A stretch of DNA of 47,056 nucleotides, from the NCBI GenBank assembly GCA_003116975.1, contig BGKB01000267.1, positions 1 through 47,056 on the forward strand. Reading direction: 5' to 3'. Within the stretch, counting starts at the first letter, position 1; the number at the start of each line of letters is the position of its first letter. The notes under the pieces were generated by a model. The model was not told where the DNA came from, made no database searches, and saw nothing but the letters and a program-made list of their open reading frames with translations. The position numbers were made by a program, and so were the translations under genes. Below are positions 36,654-46,264 of this stretch, piece by piece. The stretch comes from Aurantiochytrium sp. KH105. Lineage: Eukaryota; Sar; Bigyra; Thraustochytrida; Thraustochytriidae.

Positions 36654-37617
36654 GCTGCGCAGAAGCGGCCGCTCGCGAGCTCACGAGGTTGCCGCTCTGC
36701 GTCGCTCGCCCCGCCTCGCCCCGGGCTGGGCGGCGTCGGGCTAGCTTGGCTAAGCTAAGCTCGGCTCGGCTCGGGTCGTGGCAATGGCGCGACCCAGTTC
36801 CTGGTTCTGCGCCAGAACTCGAGTCCCTGCGCGGAGAGGAGCTCTCGAGCCTGCGCCGCGCTGCAGCTCTGCGCTGCTCCGCGCCGCAGCCTTCGCGCGG
36901 CCTGCCTGCCCGCCCGCCTGCCCGCCTGCCTGTCTGCCTGCGTTCGTGCGTGCGCGGCGGCCTCGAGCGCGGCGCGAGCTGGGCTGCGCCGGGCTGGGAC
37001 TAAAACGATGGCGCACTACCTGGCTTGGCCCAGGGCGCGACCGCCCCGCGCGAGAGGCCGCGAGAGGCCCGGGGAGGGGGCAGGGAAACGCGCGGCAGAG
37101 GCCGGCGTCGGATCCCCGGGCGGCGGGCAGAGTGTCCAGCCATGAGGTGCGACACATGCGTGAAGGCGGGGTAAGCCAATTCCGGCGGGGGGGCGTCGGA
37201 GCTATTAGGGTTTAGCTTAGGAAGAGAATAGGAGTCGAGACTGTCCGCTTGGCGTGCGTCGCGGCCGAGGGACACGGCATGGAAAGCGTCGCACCTCACG
37301 GCAACGCGACGGTATGGGAAGGTAAGCATCATCGCGTGCGGCGGGTCAAGCATACGCCAGGGACAAAGAGCTTGTCTTTGCAAGTCCGGCTTCGTGCAAG
37401 TCATGCGAACGTCGAGACTTACTCGCTCTTCGAGGCGAGATTAATCGCATCATGTACACCCACGCCCCTGGCGAGCACGAAAGAGTAGCCCGGCAGAAGA
37501 ATGCAGCAAGATAAAAGAATAGCAGAAGAAGGGAACGATGGCTTGACTCTTTTTCTTAGAACAAAGCACCGACATTATTCGGACTTCTATTATTTTTTTG
37601 CGAGCGAGATCAATTCA
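36654..37617. other. GC-rich spacer upstream of the kinase
   Basis: Frames here are Arg/Ala/Pro low complexity. The far end (37400-37617) is AT-richer and is the 3' flank of the tandem secreted-protein gene. Confidence 0.5.
36744..36775 (-). promoter_or_regulatory. CGAGC/TTAGC pentamer array upstream of the kinase
   Basis: Plus-strand units GCTTG, GCTAA, GCTAA, GCTCG, GCTCG, GCTCG; on the coding strand each is NNAGC. The near edge is 91 bp before the ATG at 36653. Confidence 0.45.
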
Positions 37618-39117
37618 TCAAGCGCAGATTTCCGCGGCAATGTCGTCGGCGACCTCACGCAGCGTCTTGCCATCCTCCATTCCCTTGTAAAAGACTTTGT
37701 CGCACACCACGTCAAAAAGCCATGTGTTCTCCCCGCCAGCTGTGCGGAAGCACAGAATCATTGGCGCAGCATCGCCAAGGCGCTGACCGAGGCCGGCCTT
37801 GAGTTTCTCAAAGTTCTGCATCTTGCTGGGATTTTCTTCTCCATCGCTTACCAAGAGCGTGTAGCTCGGGGTGCTGCCGTCGGAGGCAAGCGTGTCGGCG
37901 ACTCCTTTGAAAAGCGGCGGAAATCTGGACTTGGACGACCGCGAGCCGGCGTTGAGGCCATTCTGGGCCTTTGCAATCTTGTCCAGAAGAAGCGACTTGC
38001 TTGAAGCAGCCTCGTCGCCGAGTTTGACACGCCAATTCACGGATCTACGGTTGATGTCGAGCAGGCCAAGAAGCGCCTCATCGCCAAACGGAAACGCTTC
38101 AACCACAGCCGAGGCGACTTCATATGCAGAGCGCGCAGCTTTGATGGCAGCTTTAGGGTATTTAGTGTCGTACGTGCGATCAACTGCAACCATGACACGA
38201 GCCGAGCAATTGGATGTTTGTGCAGCATCGCCGTTTGGTGCTAATGTCGGGCTCAGCGATGGCATAGGCGTCGGATTCGAGGTACCCGTCTCGTCGTGGA
38301 AGACGTAGCACACATATGTTTCCCGGTTTCCAGTGACGCCTCCAACGATAGGAAGTCGCGCGTAGCCAAGGCCGTAATGATACCCTTGATCGTACCAGAG
38401 GTATGGCATCTCTGGAATATTGGAAGGATCAAAGTAGCAGACGATTGTGTCTTCATACGGTTTGTCTCCTTCCTTTGAGGTAGCAAAGGCTACGACCGAC
38501 TCTCCAAAGGTCGCAAAACAGAGATCAAGCGCATCTTGAGGCAGCATAGGAGGATCAGTGATTTGCAAACTGTAGTTGGGCAACTCGAGACCTTGAGCGT
38601 CACTGCACGTGCCGTTGTAAACTTCTCCATTGTTGTATGCGGGTGCTTGCCGTGAGCTAGGGGTTGGTTGCGAGGTCGCCTCGGCCCTAAAGTCGTAGCA
38701 TTCCGTGGCCCACGCTTGATCTCCACTATCAACGGGGGTTTCGCCGTAGCTGGGGTACTCCTCGAGTTCCCAGCCTTCTGCCAGCGAAGGGACATCTTGA
38801 TCGTCAAAGTTGCAGTGGATGTTGATAGAATTGGGGAGATAGTCATCGTAGTAATAGTAGTTGTTGTCTTGAACACTGTAAGCAACAACCTTGTCTCCGT
38901 ATGCTGCTAGACAAAGATCAAGCCCCTCCTGGCGTGTACCCTCAAAGTTCGTCTTGATATGAGTTGGAAATGTCCCTCCTGTCTCACCGACGCAGTTGCC
39001 ATAGTAGGTTCGACCTCCATCATAGCGCAGACTCTCCGCGCCTACCGCCCCGGACACAGCATTGAGCGCCACGAGACTTCCCAGCGTCACGGACTTTAGC
39101 AGCTGCAAGCTGTCCAT
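37618..39117 (-). CDS. Secreted protein with two four-Cys repeats and a von Willebrand A-like domain
   Basis: 499 aa. A signal peptide (about residues 1-28) precedes two ~100-residue repeats. Each has four cysteines in register: Cys42, 69, 102, 140 and Cys171, 200, 227, 270. Shared features are a Tyr/Gly-x-Cys start, a (Q/E)-(D/E)-(A/G)-LDLC helix followed by a FG-x-x-VVA strand, a Cys-x-Phe-Asp strand and a closing Cys-Tyr-x-Phe. The second repeat has CYFDP and PIVGG signatures. A short Pro-Thr linker (279-293) leads to a von Willebrand A-like domain, 304-499. Its first strand ends VAVDRTYD (Asp313) instead of DxSxS, so the metal site is degenerate, while LLVSDG (Asp425) is kept. The frame extends 12 codons upstream but loses the signal-peptide shape. 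It is a tandem paralogue of the next gene on the same strand. An extracellular adhesion or matrix role is inferred. Confidence 0.82.
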   Translation of the reverse strand: MDSLQLLKSVTLGSLVALNAVSGAVGAESLRYDGGRTYYGNCVGETGGTFPTHIKTNFEGTRQEGLDLCLAAYGDKVVAYSVQDNNYYYYDDYLPNSINIHCNFDDQDVPSLAEGWELEEYPSYGETPVDSGDQAWATECYDFRAEATSQPTPSSRQAPAYNNGEVYNGTCSDAQGLELPNYSLQITDPPMLPQDALDLCFATFGESVVAFATSKEGDKPYEDTIVCYFDPSNIPEMPYLWYDQGYHYGLGYARLPIVGGVTGNRETYVCYVFHDETGTSNPTPMPSLSPTLAPNGDAAQTSNCSARVMVAVDRTYDTKYPKAAIKAARSAYEVASAVVEAFPFGDEALLGLLDINRRSVNWRVKLGDEAASSKSLLLDKIAKAQNGLNAGSRSSKSRFPPLFKGVADTLASDGSTPSYTLLVSDGEENPSKMQNFEKLKAGLGQRLGDAAPMILCFRTAGGENTWLFDVVCDKVFYKGMEDGKTLREVADDIAAEICA

Positions 39118-40811
39118 GGTTGCCAGCTTTCCTCTTCTCGGTGCTCTTGGCAAATGTCGCTTGTATACTAGACTGCGCGACGTTCGGGGTTTGCTCGGGG
39201 CGCAGCATGCACGCCCTAGCTCTCTACCTTTGCGTGCGTCCCGCGCGAGATCCTAGCGTTCCACTTTCCCTCTCTCATCCCTGCCGTCCGGGCAGAAGCA
39301 GCTGGGCGCAGCACTTTGGAGAATCTCGCGACAGTTCGTCTTCCGCTCACTGGTCATCGCGACCCCTCGCTCCCTCGGCCTAGCCCGGAGTTCAGAGCAT
39401 GCCCCAGAAGCTATGCGAAGCAGGCCGCAGTCGCGGCAGCAGCTGCAGCATGTGCCACGGTGGCCGGCTGGCTTGTTTGTCATGGCTGATCACGTGGGCC
39501 GCGGGCGGAGCAAGAAAAAGCGTAGCCCCGCTCGTAGCCAGCCATCTCTACTCTTTGACCTGGTCGCTCTGCCTACCACTGTGCGCAACTTGACGGAAGA
39601 ATGAAGGCCAGTGCAGCACGGATCTTCTGCCAGCTCCTGATCGAGCTGCAGCTGGATGTAGCGGCAGCGTGGTCGACCTTCCAAGCAAGCTCTCTACAGC
39701 TGGCCGGTGGTCGCCACGCTGTTTCGTTTAGCTTTGCAGTGCTGCTCGAGAGCGAGCTGGAGAGCGAAAGGTACGACATCCCCCGAGGCGGGCGATTTCT
39801 TCTTTTCTCCAAACAGCCCTCGGCCTAGGCCGCAGTCGGGCTTGTCTGCGTGCATGATCATTCTCGGCAACCATGGCCGGCTGACCGGCTGCAAAGACTT
39901 GCGCATAGTCTTGTTTGACGTATTAGATTGGCCAGCCCAAAACGAAACGAAGCAACGACGTGACTCCCGGACGCCCCGAGGAGTCTCTCGCGGAGCAGGA
40001 GAGACGGACGCGGCGAGAATGGTCGACATGCCGAGCTCGATCGAGTAGGGCGGCTGTTGTTGGCGGCGACGGCTGTGGCGGCGGTCATGGCGGCTGTCGG
40101 CGGCGGCGGCGGGGGCTGTTGTCGGCAGCGATGGCGGCGCTGTTTACTGGCATGGCATCTAACACCGAGAGACAGAGGCAAGCCTAGCGGGAAGACCTGC
40201 ATCCCCCCTTCAGTTTGGAGAGAGCCCGAGAGATTCTCGCGCGGGCCACACATCACAGCACGCGGCGTCGGTCCATGGATGCACTTTGCCTGGCAAAGAG
40301 GGCCAAAGCTCGCGGCCACGTCCGTCATGAGCCTCGCGGGATCTACCGTCCAGGTCGAGCACAGTTGACGGCAGCGACAAGGCCGAGATCCAAATCAAAA
40401 GCTAAACAGATCGCTTTGGATCCATTGTTCTTTGTACCTTCACCATACGCCCGTAAAGAAAGGCAAGGCTACTTCTTTACACTCGCCTCTATGCTGCTTT
40501 TGAGCAGTGACTGGCTCCGATCACGTGACTGCTCAGACAAACTTTGCGCATCACACTCTTGCTTCAAGCGTCCGCAGCCAGCTCCGCAACTCCAAGCCCA
40601 AACGGGACAGTCCCGAGGCATGGTTAGTAAGGCTTGCAACGGGAAGGATAGCTTCAGCGCAGTCGCTGACGGACTAGAAATAGCATCTGTCCAGAATGCT
40701 TCAATCCTTGCTTTTCTGACCCGCCGCGTGCGCGCAATAGCAGTGATGATAATGATAAACAGTCATGTTGAACGAGATTTCCTAGGTAATACGAAAAATA
40801 AACAGGCCTTG
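39118..40811. other. 1.7-kb spacer between the tandem paralogues
   Basis: No credible frame. GC-rich and GGC-triplet rich near 40070-40140, AT-richer near the downstream gene end. Confidence 0.55.
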
Positions 40812-43061
40812 TCATGAACATATTCTTGATGCAATATCGGCCGCAACCTCATTCAACAGTTTGCCGCCAGCCATGCCCTCAAAATATGTCTCGTCGCACA
40901 CAATGTCCAAAAACCACGTGTTCTCGTCACCATCCGTCCGAAAACAGAGGATTCTGGGCGCGGCATTGCCGAGACGTTTGTCAAGCTTTGCCTTGAGGTC
41001 TTCATAGTTTGGCCAGTGCTTGGGCTTGAGAAGAATGCCGTCGCTCACTAGAAGTATAAAGCTTGGGACGCGGCCATTAAAAGCAAGCTCGTCGGCAATG
41101 CCTTGGAAGACTGGCGGAAACTTGGATCCAGCCGCCCGTGCGCCTGCATTTATATTGCTTTGAGCCAGAACAATCTCCTCGAGAAGGAGCGACTTATTCG
41201 CGGAGGCATCTGCATTGAGTTTGACGCGCCAGCTGACGGAGGTGCGATCGATATCGAGAAGTCCGAGGTGGGTCTCATTGCCGAGGGGCAGGGCTCTTAC
41301 TACTGCCTTGGTTACCTCATATGCAGATCGTACGGCCTTGATCGCAGGCTTGGGAAATCGGGTCTCGTAGGTGCGATCGACGGCCACCATGATACGTGCA
41401 GAGCAAGCTGCTGCTGATGTGAAGTTGTAATAGCATGTGATGCCACCTTGACCGCTGCCCCCGACAACGGGAGGTAAAACAGCGCTTTCCACCAATTCCC
41501 AGTTCATGGGCTGTGCTGGCATATTGGTTGGGTCAAAATAGCACGAAAAGCCGAGGACATCTTCGTGCATACTAATTGCAATAACAGCATCGCCAAAGTA
41601 TGCAGAGCAAGCGTCGAGAGCAGCTTGGGGTGACGATGCTATTGAAAGCGTCGAGAAGAGGTGGAAAAAGTATGGCATGACGCCGCCTTCAGAACCAACG
41701 CATTCACCGATGGCGCTTAAAGCACTGTTGATTTGCGGTGGAGCGCTTTCTCCTGTTGGAACTGGAGTCGAGAGTCGCGTTAGGCGAAGCGTTGGGAATG
41801 GCGTCGGGTGTATCGTCAGAGATCGCGTCGGCTCTAGCGTTGGTTGCAGCGTCAGGGAACGAGTCGGTCTTAGCGTCGGGTTGGGCGTTGAATGGCTTGT
41901 CAGTGATGGAGGTGAGCTCGACCTGGGATTCTTCAGGGTGAAGCAGATTGAAGTGGCATCGCCACTACCCCCCACAATTGGCGCCTTCACATCAAATCCC
42001 CATACATCCCACGTGGGCGGTAGATCTGGCAAATCGGTTGGGTCAAAGTAGCAGGCATAGCTGTCATATCCAAGTTCAAAACCAAAACCGATGACCTTGT
42101 TCCTTCCAAAGGTGTCAAAACAATCTTGAAGAGCTTCTTTAGGAGTTCTTCCATCAAAGTCTCGATAGTAATTTCGAAGTACCTCCTCGTGCTTGTTGAC
42201 GCAGAAACCCCATGAAGAATCCAAAATCGCAGGGTCTAGGGGACCCGTTCCAAAAAGGTAACATCGAGTGCTCTCGTCGCCATCACCCCCGGTAATGGGT
42301 AGCTCTTCGAAATCATCGCCCCAGTCGAACCATCCAAAAGGGAGAGGCGGAAGTTCCGCCAAAGGATCAAAGTAGCACGCGAAGTTAGTTGTCCTTGACC
42401 ATCGGTACGGGCTATGCACGATTTTGGTAAAGGCATATGCGATAACTTTGTCGCCAAAGGTCGCAAAGCAGAGCTCGAGACCGTCTTGCGGTGTCTTGTC
42501 CGAAGCGTCAAGTTGATAGACGTAGGATTTTGTTTCACGACCTTGCGCGTTTACACACTCTCTCGTGTAAACATTTCCACTCAGGAAGGATGGCGCTTCT
42601 AGTGTGCTTAACGTAGGTTGTGGCGTCGGATCTGCGTTAAAGTCGTAGCATTGAACAGGGAACTCGTCATTCCCACCAACGAGAGGGAACTCGCCACTGT
42701 AAAAGTCACTTTCATCGACCCAGCCGTCGGCCACCTCTGGAAGATCATTGGGATCAAAGACGCAATCAATCCGTACGCCTTCAAGCGAGTCGTAGTATCC
42801 GTGCTCCTCAACAGCGTACGCGATGACCTTTTTGCCATACGTTTTGAGGCACAAGTCAAGGCCCTTTTGCCTTGACTTGGTGAAGTCACGCGCGTAGAAC
42901 GGAAGGACTCCCCCATTGGCATCTGCGCAGCGGCCGTAGTATGTTCGGCCTGCGTCAAAGCGCGGGGTCTTTGCAGCAAACGATATGTGAGCCGTACTGC
43001 ACAGCGCAGCCGCGGCCATCACGAGGGTTCCCCGATTCGCGCGGACCTGCTTGGGCCTCAT
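40812..43061 (-). CDS. Secreted protein with four four-Cys repeats and a von Willebrand A-like domain
   Basis: 749 aa; the longer paralogue of the gene at 37618-39117. After a signal-like hydrophobic N-terminus (about residues 10-30) come four repeats with cysteines at 45, 71, 100, 138; 169, 198, 229, 267; 287, 314, 337, 373; and 454, 485, 507, 543. Spacing is 26-31, 22-31 and 36-38 residues. Repeats 2-4 carry CYFDP, and repeats 1, 3 and 4 a P-(L/I/V)-VGG signature. A Pro-Thr linker (380-443) with PTRSLT recurring about every 14 residues separates repeats 3 and 4. The von Willebrand A-like domain (553-749) has VAVDRTYE (Asp562), a non-canonical metal site, and LLVSDG (Asp674). It is clearly similar along its length to the paralogue. 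The frame also has an ATG at 43094; 43061 is preferred for the signal. Surface or secreted location is inferred. Confidence 0.82.
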   Translation of the reverse strand: MRPKQVRANRGTLVMAAAALCSTAHISFAAKTPRFDAGRTYYGRCADANGGVLPFYARDFTKSRQKGLDLCLKTYGKKVIAYAVEEHGYYDSLEGVRIDCVFDPNDLPEVADGWVDESDFYSGEFPLVGGNDEFPVQCYDFNADPTPQPTLSTLEAPSFLSGNVYTRECVNAQGRETKSYVYQLDASDKTPQDGLELCFATFGDKVIAYAFTKIVHSPYRWSRTTNFACYFDPLAELPPLPFGWFDWGDDFEELPITGGDGDESTRCYLFGTGPLDPAILDSSWGFCVNKHEEVLRNYYRDFDGRTPKEALQDCFDTFGRNKVIGFGFELGYDSYACYFDPTDLPDLPPTWDVWGFDVKAPIVGGSGDATSICFTLKNPRSSSPPSLTSHSTPNPTLRPTRSLTLQPTLEPTRSLTIHPTPFPTLRLTRLSTPVPTGESAPPQINSALSAIGECVGSEGGVMPYFFHLFSTLSIASSPQAALDACSAYFGDAVIAISMHEDVLGFSCYFDPTNMPAQPMNWELVESAVLPPVVGGSGQGGITCYYNFTSAAACSARIMVAVDRTYETRFPKPAIKAVRSAYEVTKAVVRALPLGNETHLGLLDIDRTSVSWRVKLNADASANKSLLLEEIVLAQSNINAGARAAGSKFPPVFQGIADELAFNGRVPSFILLVSDGILLKPKHWPNYEDLKAKLDKRLGNAAPRILCFRTDGDENTWFLDIVCDETYFEGMAGGKLLNEVAADIASRICS

Positions 43062-43942
43062 TCTCGCCGCCCGCTCCTCCCTCTCGCTGTGCACCCGCGT
43101 CAGCGGAGAGGTGGGTCGCAGCTCCCTCGATTATCTCTTTTGCGGCACATATTCAGGCATGGGGCGCCCCTCAGGTCGTAGTCGTGTGCATTTGGGTGCA
43201 TTCTGTTGATGTGGTAGATGCGACTGTTTCTCACAGTCAATGTAAACACCAATATATTTCTTTTAGGCAGTGTAAGAACACGGCGAAGATCGAGTTGACA
43301 TCCTGGTGCCTTCAAGTCTGGAGTTGGTCAAGTTGAGCGTGTTGCGATAACCTGATCTCGCGTCAGAGGCTGGCTCCGCCCATGGCTGTATGATGCGGGC
43401 TGCGCAGTGCGAGGCCCAACAGATTGGTCGCGTAAGGATGGGCAAGAAAAACGAAGAGGACATACAACTGACTCGGAATGTGGTGAACATGGACTTTACA
43501 TGATATCATTCGCTCAACAAGACCAAGACCACGGAAGAGACGTGAAGATCTGCTCTTCCGCAATCTTGCTCATCGACTTGGAAGCAATTCGCTACTCGAA
43601 AGCCGCCGTGTCGCATATCACGTTGAGGCGAACCCAGGCATGTTTTTCTCACTCGCTCTATCATTTTCCCTCGCATTCTCCCTTTGCCTCTGGCTGTCGA
43701 CTTGCATCTCAACGTGTCTGAATGCTGGACGTAAGGAAGGTTGAAAACGCTCGCGCTTTCGCCATCTTCATGTTCCTCTTTTGCAAACAGACGACAAGAC
43801 CTGGAGAAAATTTGGTGAAAAAGAACCCAAGACGTAACGCCTCGCGACAACATCGAGATGACCAGGACTCCACCTCTTTCGATTGCATTTGCCAGAGACT
43901 CGTTTGCAGACTGTCATGCTTTCCAGAGCAGATTGCCGATCC
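43062..43942. other. Spacer upstream of the four-repeat gene
   Basis: AT-richer 0.9 kb holding the promoter of the four-repeat gene and the 3' flank of the HD-domain gene. I see no frame or RNA gene. Confidence 0.5.
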
Positions 43943-44905
43943 TCACAGGGTTTCTGTACGTTTTTCGTTCGCATCTCGTCGTCGAAGCTCGCGCGCCTCT
44001 TCGAGGGCTTTTTGCCAAGCCTTGACACGAGGATGCTTGATTTTACCTCGCACGCCGTCGTAGAACTCTTGCAAGAAATGCGAATCCGCCTCGCGCTCAT
44101 AGCCATCGGCCGTGAGAATCATCTCCCATCGATCAAGGTCTTTGACGAGCTTTGCCTCGGGTGTCTCGCGAGCTTCATACTCTTGCCAGAGAGCATTGAT
44201 TCGATCTGCGCGCGTGCCTCCACCGAGTTTCTCTTGCAAGAGTTCCCGCATTGCAGCCTGCTCTCGGGCATGTTTATCTTCGTCGGAAATCCCTTGGCCA
44301 GGGGCAATGTCGCCGACGATGGCCTCGGCCACATCGTGAAGCAAACCCATTTGAACGGCCTTGGCCGTGTCAATTTGATCATCCTCGACAAGAAGAGCCG
44401 CCAGCGCGACGCCAAAGCTATGGTCCGAGACGCTTTCGGGATCCGGAACCTTGCGCAGGACCCAGCCCGTGCGTTTGACGCGCTTCAGGTTACTGACGCT
44501 CGTTTGGAAAGCTACATCGCGCCGGGCTGAAGCCTCGTCTAGAAGAGAATCTTTTTTGTCGCCCGCTTTGGTTCCCTCCCGATGCAGTGCGCCGTGTGCC
44601 TCGGCAAGCGCGGGGCATTCGAGCTCGAGTTTGGACTCGGCGCCTCTGCCCACGCACGCAAGTCTCTCCTCGTTTTGCGGGAGGACCTTATCGACGAGCG
44701 CCTGCTGCAAGGCGTCGAGGTCACAGAGGGTCGTGGCCTCGACCGATTCTTTTGCTGTTGCCGCCGCGCGCACGACTTCGCTGAGAACGAGGCTCCGGGC
44801 CCCGGGCTCGGCGGCCCCAATGACGATGCCGTCGGCCACGAGCAGCACGTCTTGGGCGCTGGGCTCGCGCCCGCTCTGTGTACGGAAGCGCTTGAGCGCG
44901 GTCAT
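43943..44905 (-). CDS. HD-domain 5'-deoxynucleotidase of the HDDC2/YfbR type, with a long N-terminal extension
   Basis: 320 aa. Residues about 138-298 match HDDC2/YfbR nucleotidases, metal-dependent enzymes that dephosphorylate nucleoside 5'-monophosphates. Metal ligands are His162 (SDHSFGV), His190-Asp191 (LLHDVAE) and Asp258 (KDLDRWEMIL), with Glu194 as the probable catalytic residue. The closing FYDGVRGKIKHP segment is typical of eukaryotic HDDC2. Human HDDC2 is about 200 aa, so the first ~135 residues are extra. They are helical, carry no signal peptide and match no domain I know, and they might be lineage specific or a fusion. No internal Met gives a clean shorter start. The start lies 457 bp from the PEX19 stop, same strand. 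Confidence 0.88.
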   Translation of the reverse strand: MTALKRFRTQSGREPSAQDVLLVADGIVIGAAEPGARSLVLSEVVRAAATAKESVEATTLCDLDALQQALVDKVLPQNEERLACVGRGAESKLELECPALAEAHGALHREGTKAGDKKDSLLDEASARRDVAFQTSVSNLKRVKRTGWVLRKVPDPESVSDHSFGVALAALLVEDDQIDTAKAVQMGLLHDVAEAIVGDIAPGQGISDEDKHAREQAAMRELLQEKLGGGTRADRINALWQEYEARETPEAKLVKDLDRWEMILTADGYEREADSHFLQEFYDGVRGKIKHPRVKAWQKALEEARELRRRDANEKRTETL

Positions 44906-45361
44906 GGATGGGCACTGTGAGCGAGTGTGCTACCACGCGTAGCAATCTGATGTCGTGCGGTGACAGGAGACTGATGAATGAATGATTGACTAGGCCTACC
45001 GACCACCGGCCTTTGGTCCTAGCTATTCAATTTATTGGCAAGAAAGAAGAATGACGGCCTGTGGTGACTGACTACTCGAGTGAGGCGCGCCGGGTGCTCG
45101 TCCGAAATGAATTGCAGCACGAGGGGAGAAAGGAACAAGAGAATCAAGACGATTGCGAGGAAAGATAGAGAGTCTGGCCCCGGCTTCACGATCGCTCATG
45201 GACCGGATTTTGACGGGCCTCCCTGGTCATTAGAATGAATGCATTGTGTTTGAGATTCGACTCCTTGGGCTTTCTGGGAAGTGGTTTGGCCCTGCGTCTA
45301 CGCTCATGCCTCGCATGACGTTATAATGAAAGGATTTGTTCATGGAAACATTTTCATTTGA
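44906..45361. other. Spacer between PEX19 and the HD-domain gene
   Basis: Contains the PEX19 3' flank and the HD-gene promoter. No pentamer array of the kind seen elsewhere was found near this start. Confidence 0.5.
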
Positions 45362-46240
45362 TTATTGCTGGGCGCAGCCGTCCATGCCAGGAGGCATGCC
45401 CGGCGGCATCCCACCCGGGGCTCCACCGAGCGCAGGGAGCTTGGGTACGCCGTTTTCGTCCATTTCGAGGCCGGGGGAAAGTTCCTTGACAATCTCGACA
45501 GGAGGTTGTCCGTACTCTTGCACCTCGGTGAAAAGTTCGCTGATTTTGGCCATGTTGTCCGGCTCGGTCTCGTAGGTGGCGACGATGCGCTGGTAGATTT
45601 CATACTGCTTGCCGTAGCGTTCGTACTCGGCAGGCTCGAGTTTGTCTTCGTGGTCGGCGAGCCACTCGGGGAATTTGTCGCAGGTCATCTTGAGCGGGGC
45701 GTACATGACATCCTTGCTGAGCATCTGGTTCATCATGTTGGCAATGACGCTCTCAAAGTCTTCCTTGTTGCCCATTTTCTCGAATTGCGCCATCATCTCC
45801 TTCATGATATCTTCGCCCATTTGCTCGGCGTTTCCGGCGTCGAGGCCTTCCATGTCGCCAGCGGAGGCGGCCATCTTTTGCAGCAGCTTGGCGATGTCCT
45901 CGTCGGATCCGTCGCCAGGGTTGGCCCCCTCTTGTTGGCCCATCGCTTTGAGGGTCTCTTCCAGGGTTTTGCTAAACTCTGGGTCGTTGAGCTCCTTGAG
46001 GAGCTCTGCTGCGCTGGCTTCGAAGTTTTCCAGTCCGCCGAGTCCGCCGGCGCCGCTGGCTGCGGCTGCGCTGGCGGCCTCCTTGGCCTCCTGCTCCGAT
46101 TTTTTCGCTGCACTGGCGGACTCTTGTGCAGCGGCCCGTGCGGCCGCGCGCGCGTCTGAGGTCTCCTCCGAGTCCTCCAGCTCCACTTCATCGAGCGCGC
46201 TGGCCAGGAGGTCGTCGAGGTCGTCTCCGTCGCCGGACAT
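45362..46240 (-). CDS. PEX19: Peroxisome biogenesis factor PEX19
   Basis: 292 aa. Pex19 is the cytosolic chaperone and import receptor that delivers peroxisomal membrane proteins to Pex3. The N-terminus has the acidic DDLDDLLASALDE motif typical of the Pex3-binding helix. Ala/Glu-rich helices and the MSKDVMYAPLKMTCDKFPEWL segment (central Pex19 signature, shown in part) follow, then a Gly/Pro/Met-rich tail. The last four residues are CAQQ, a CaaX box of the farnesylation type, as in yeast Pex19 (CKQQ). The frame extends to 46312, but the ATG at 46240 begins directly with the conserved acidic motif and is followed upstream by an AAAGC/AGGC element. Confidence 0.95.
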   Translation of the reverse strand: MSGDGDDLDDLLASALDEVELEDSEETSDARAAARAAAQESASAAKKSEQEAKEAASAAAASGAGGLGGLENFEASAAELLKELNDPEFSKTLEETLKAMGQQEGANPGDGSDEDIAKLLQKMAASAGDMEGLDAGNAEQMGEDIMKEMMAQFEKMGNKEDFESVIANMMNQMLSKDVMYAPLKMTCDKFPEWLADHEDKLEPAEYERYGKQYEIYQRIVATYETEPDNMAKISELFTEVQEYGQPPVEIVKELSPGLEMDENGVPKLPALGGAPGGMPPGMPPGMDGCAQQ

Positions 46241-46243
46241 GAT

Positions 46244-46264
46244 GCTTGCCTGCTTTGCTTGCCT
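46244..46264 (-). promoter_or_regulatory. AAAGC/CAAGC element abutting the PEX19 start
   Basis: On the coding strand AGGC, AAGC, AAAGC and AGGC units end three bases before the start codon, as at the AP2 gene. Confidence 0.35.
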
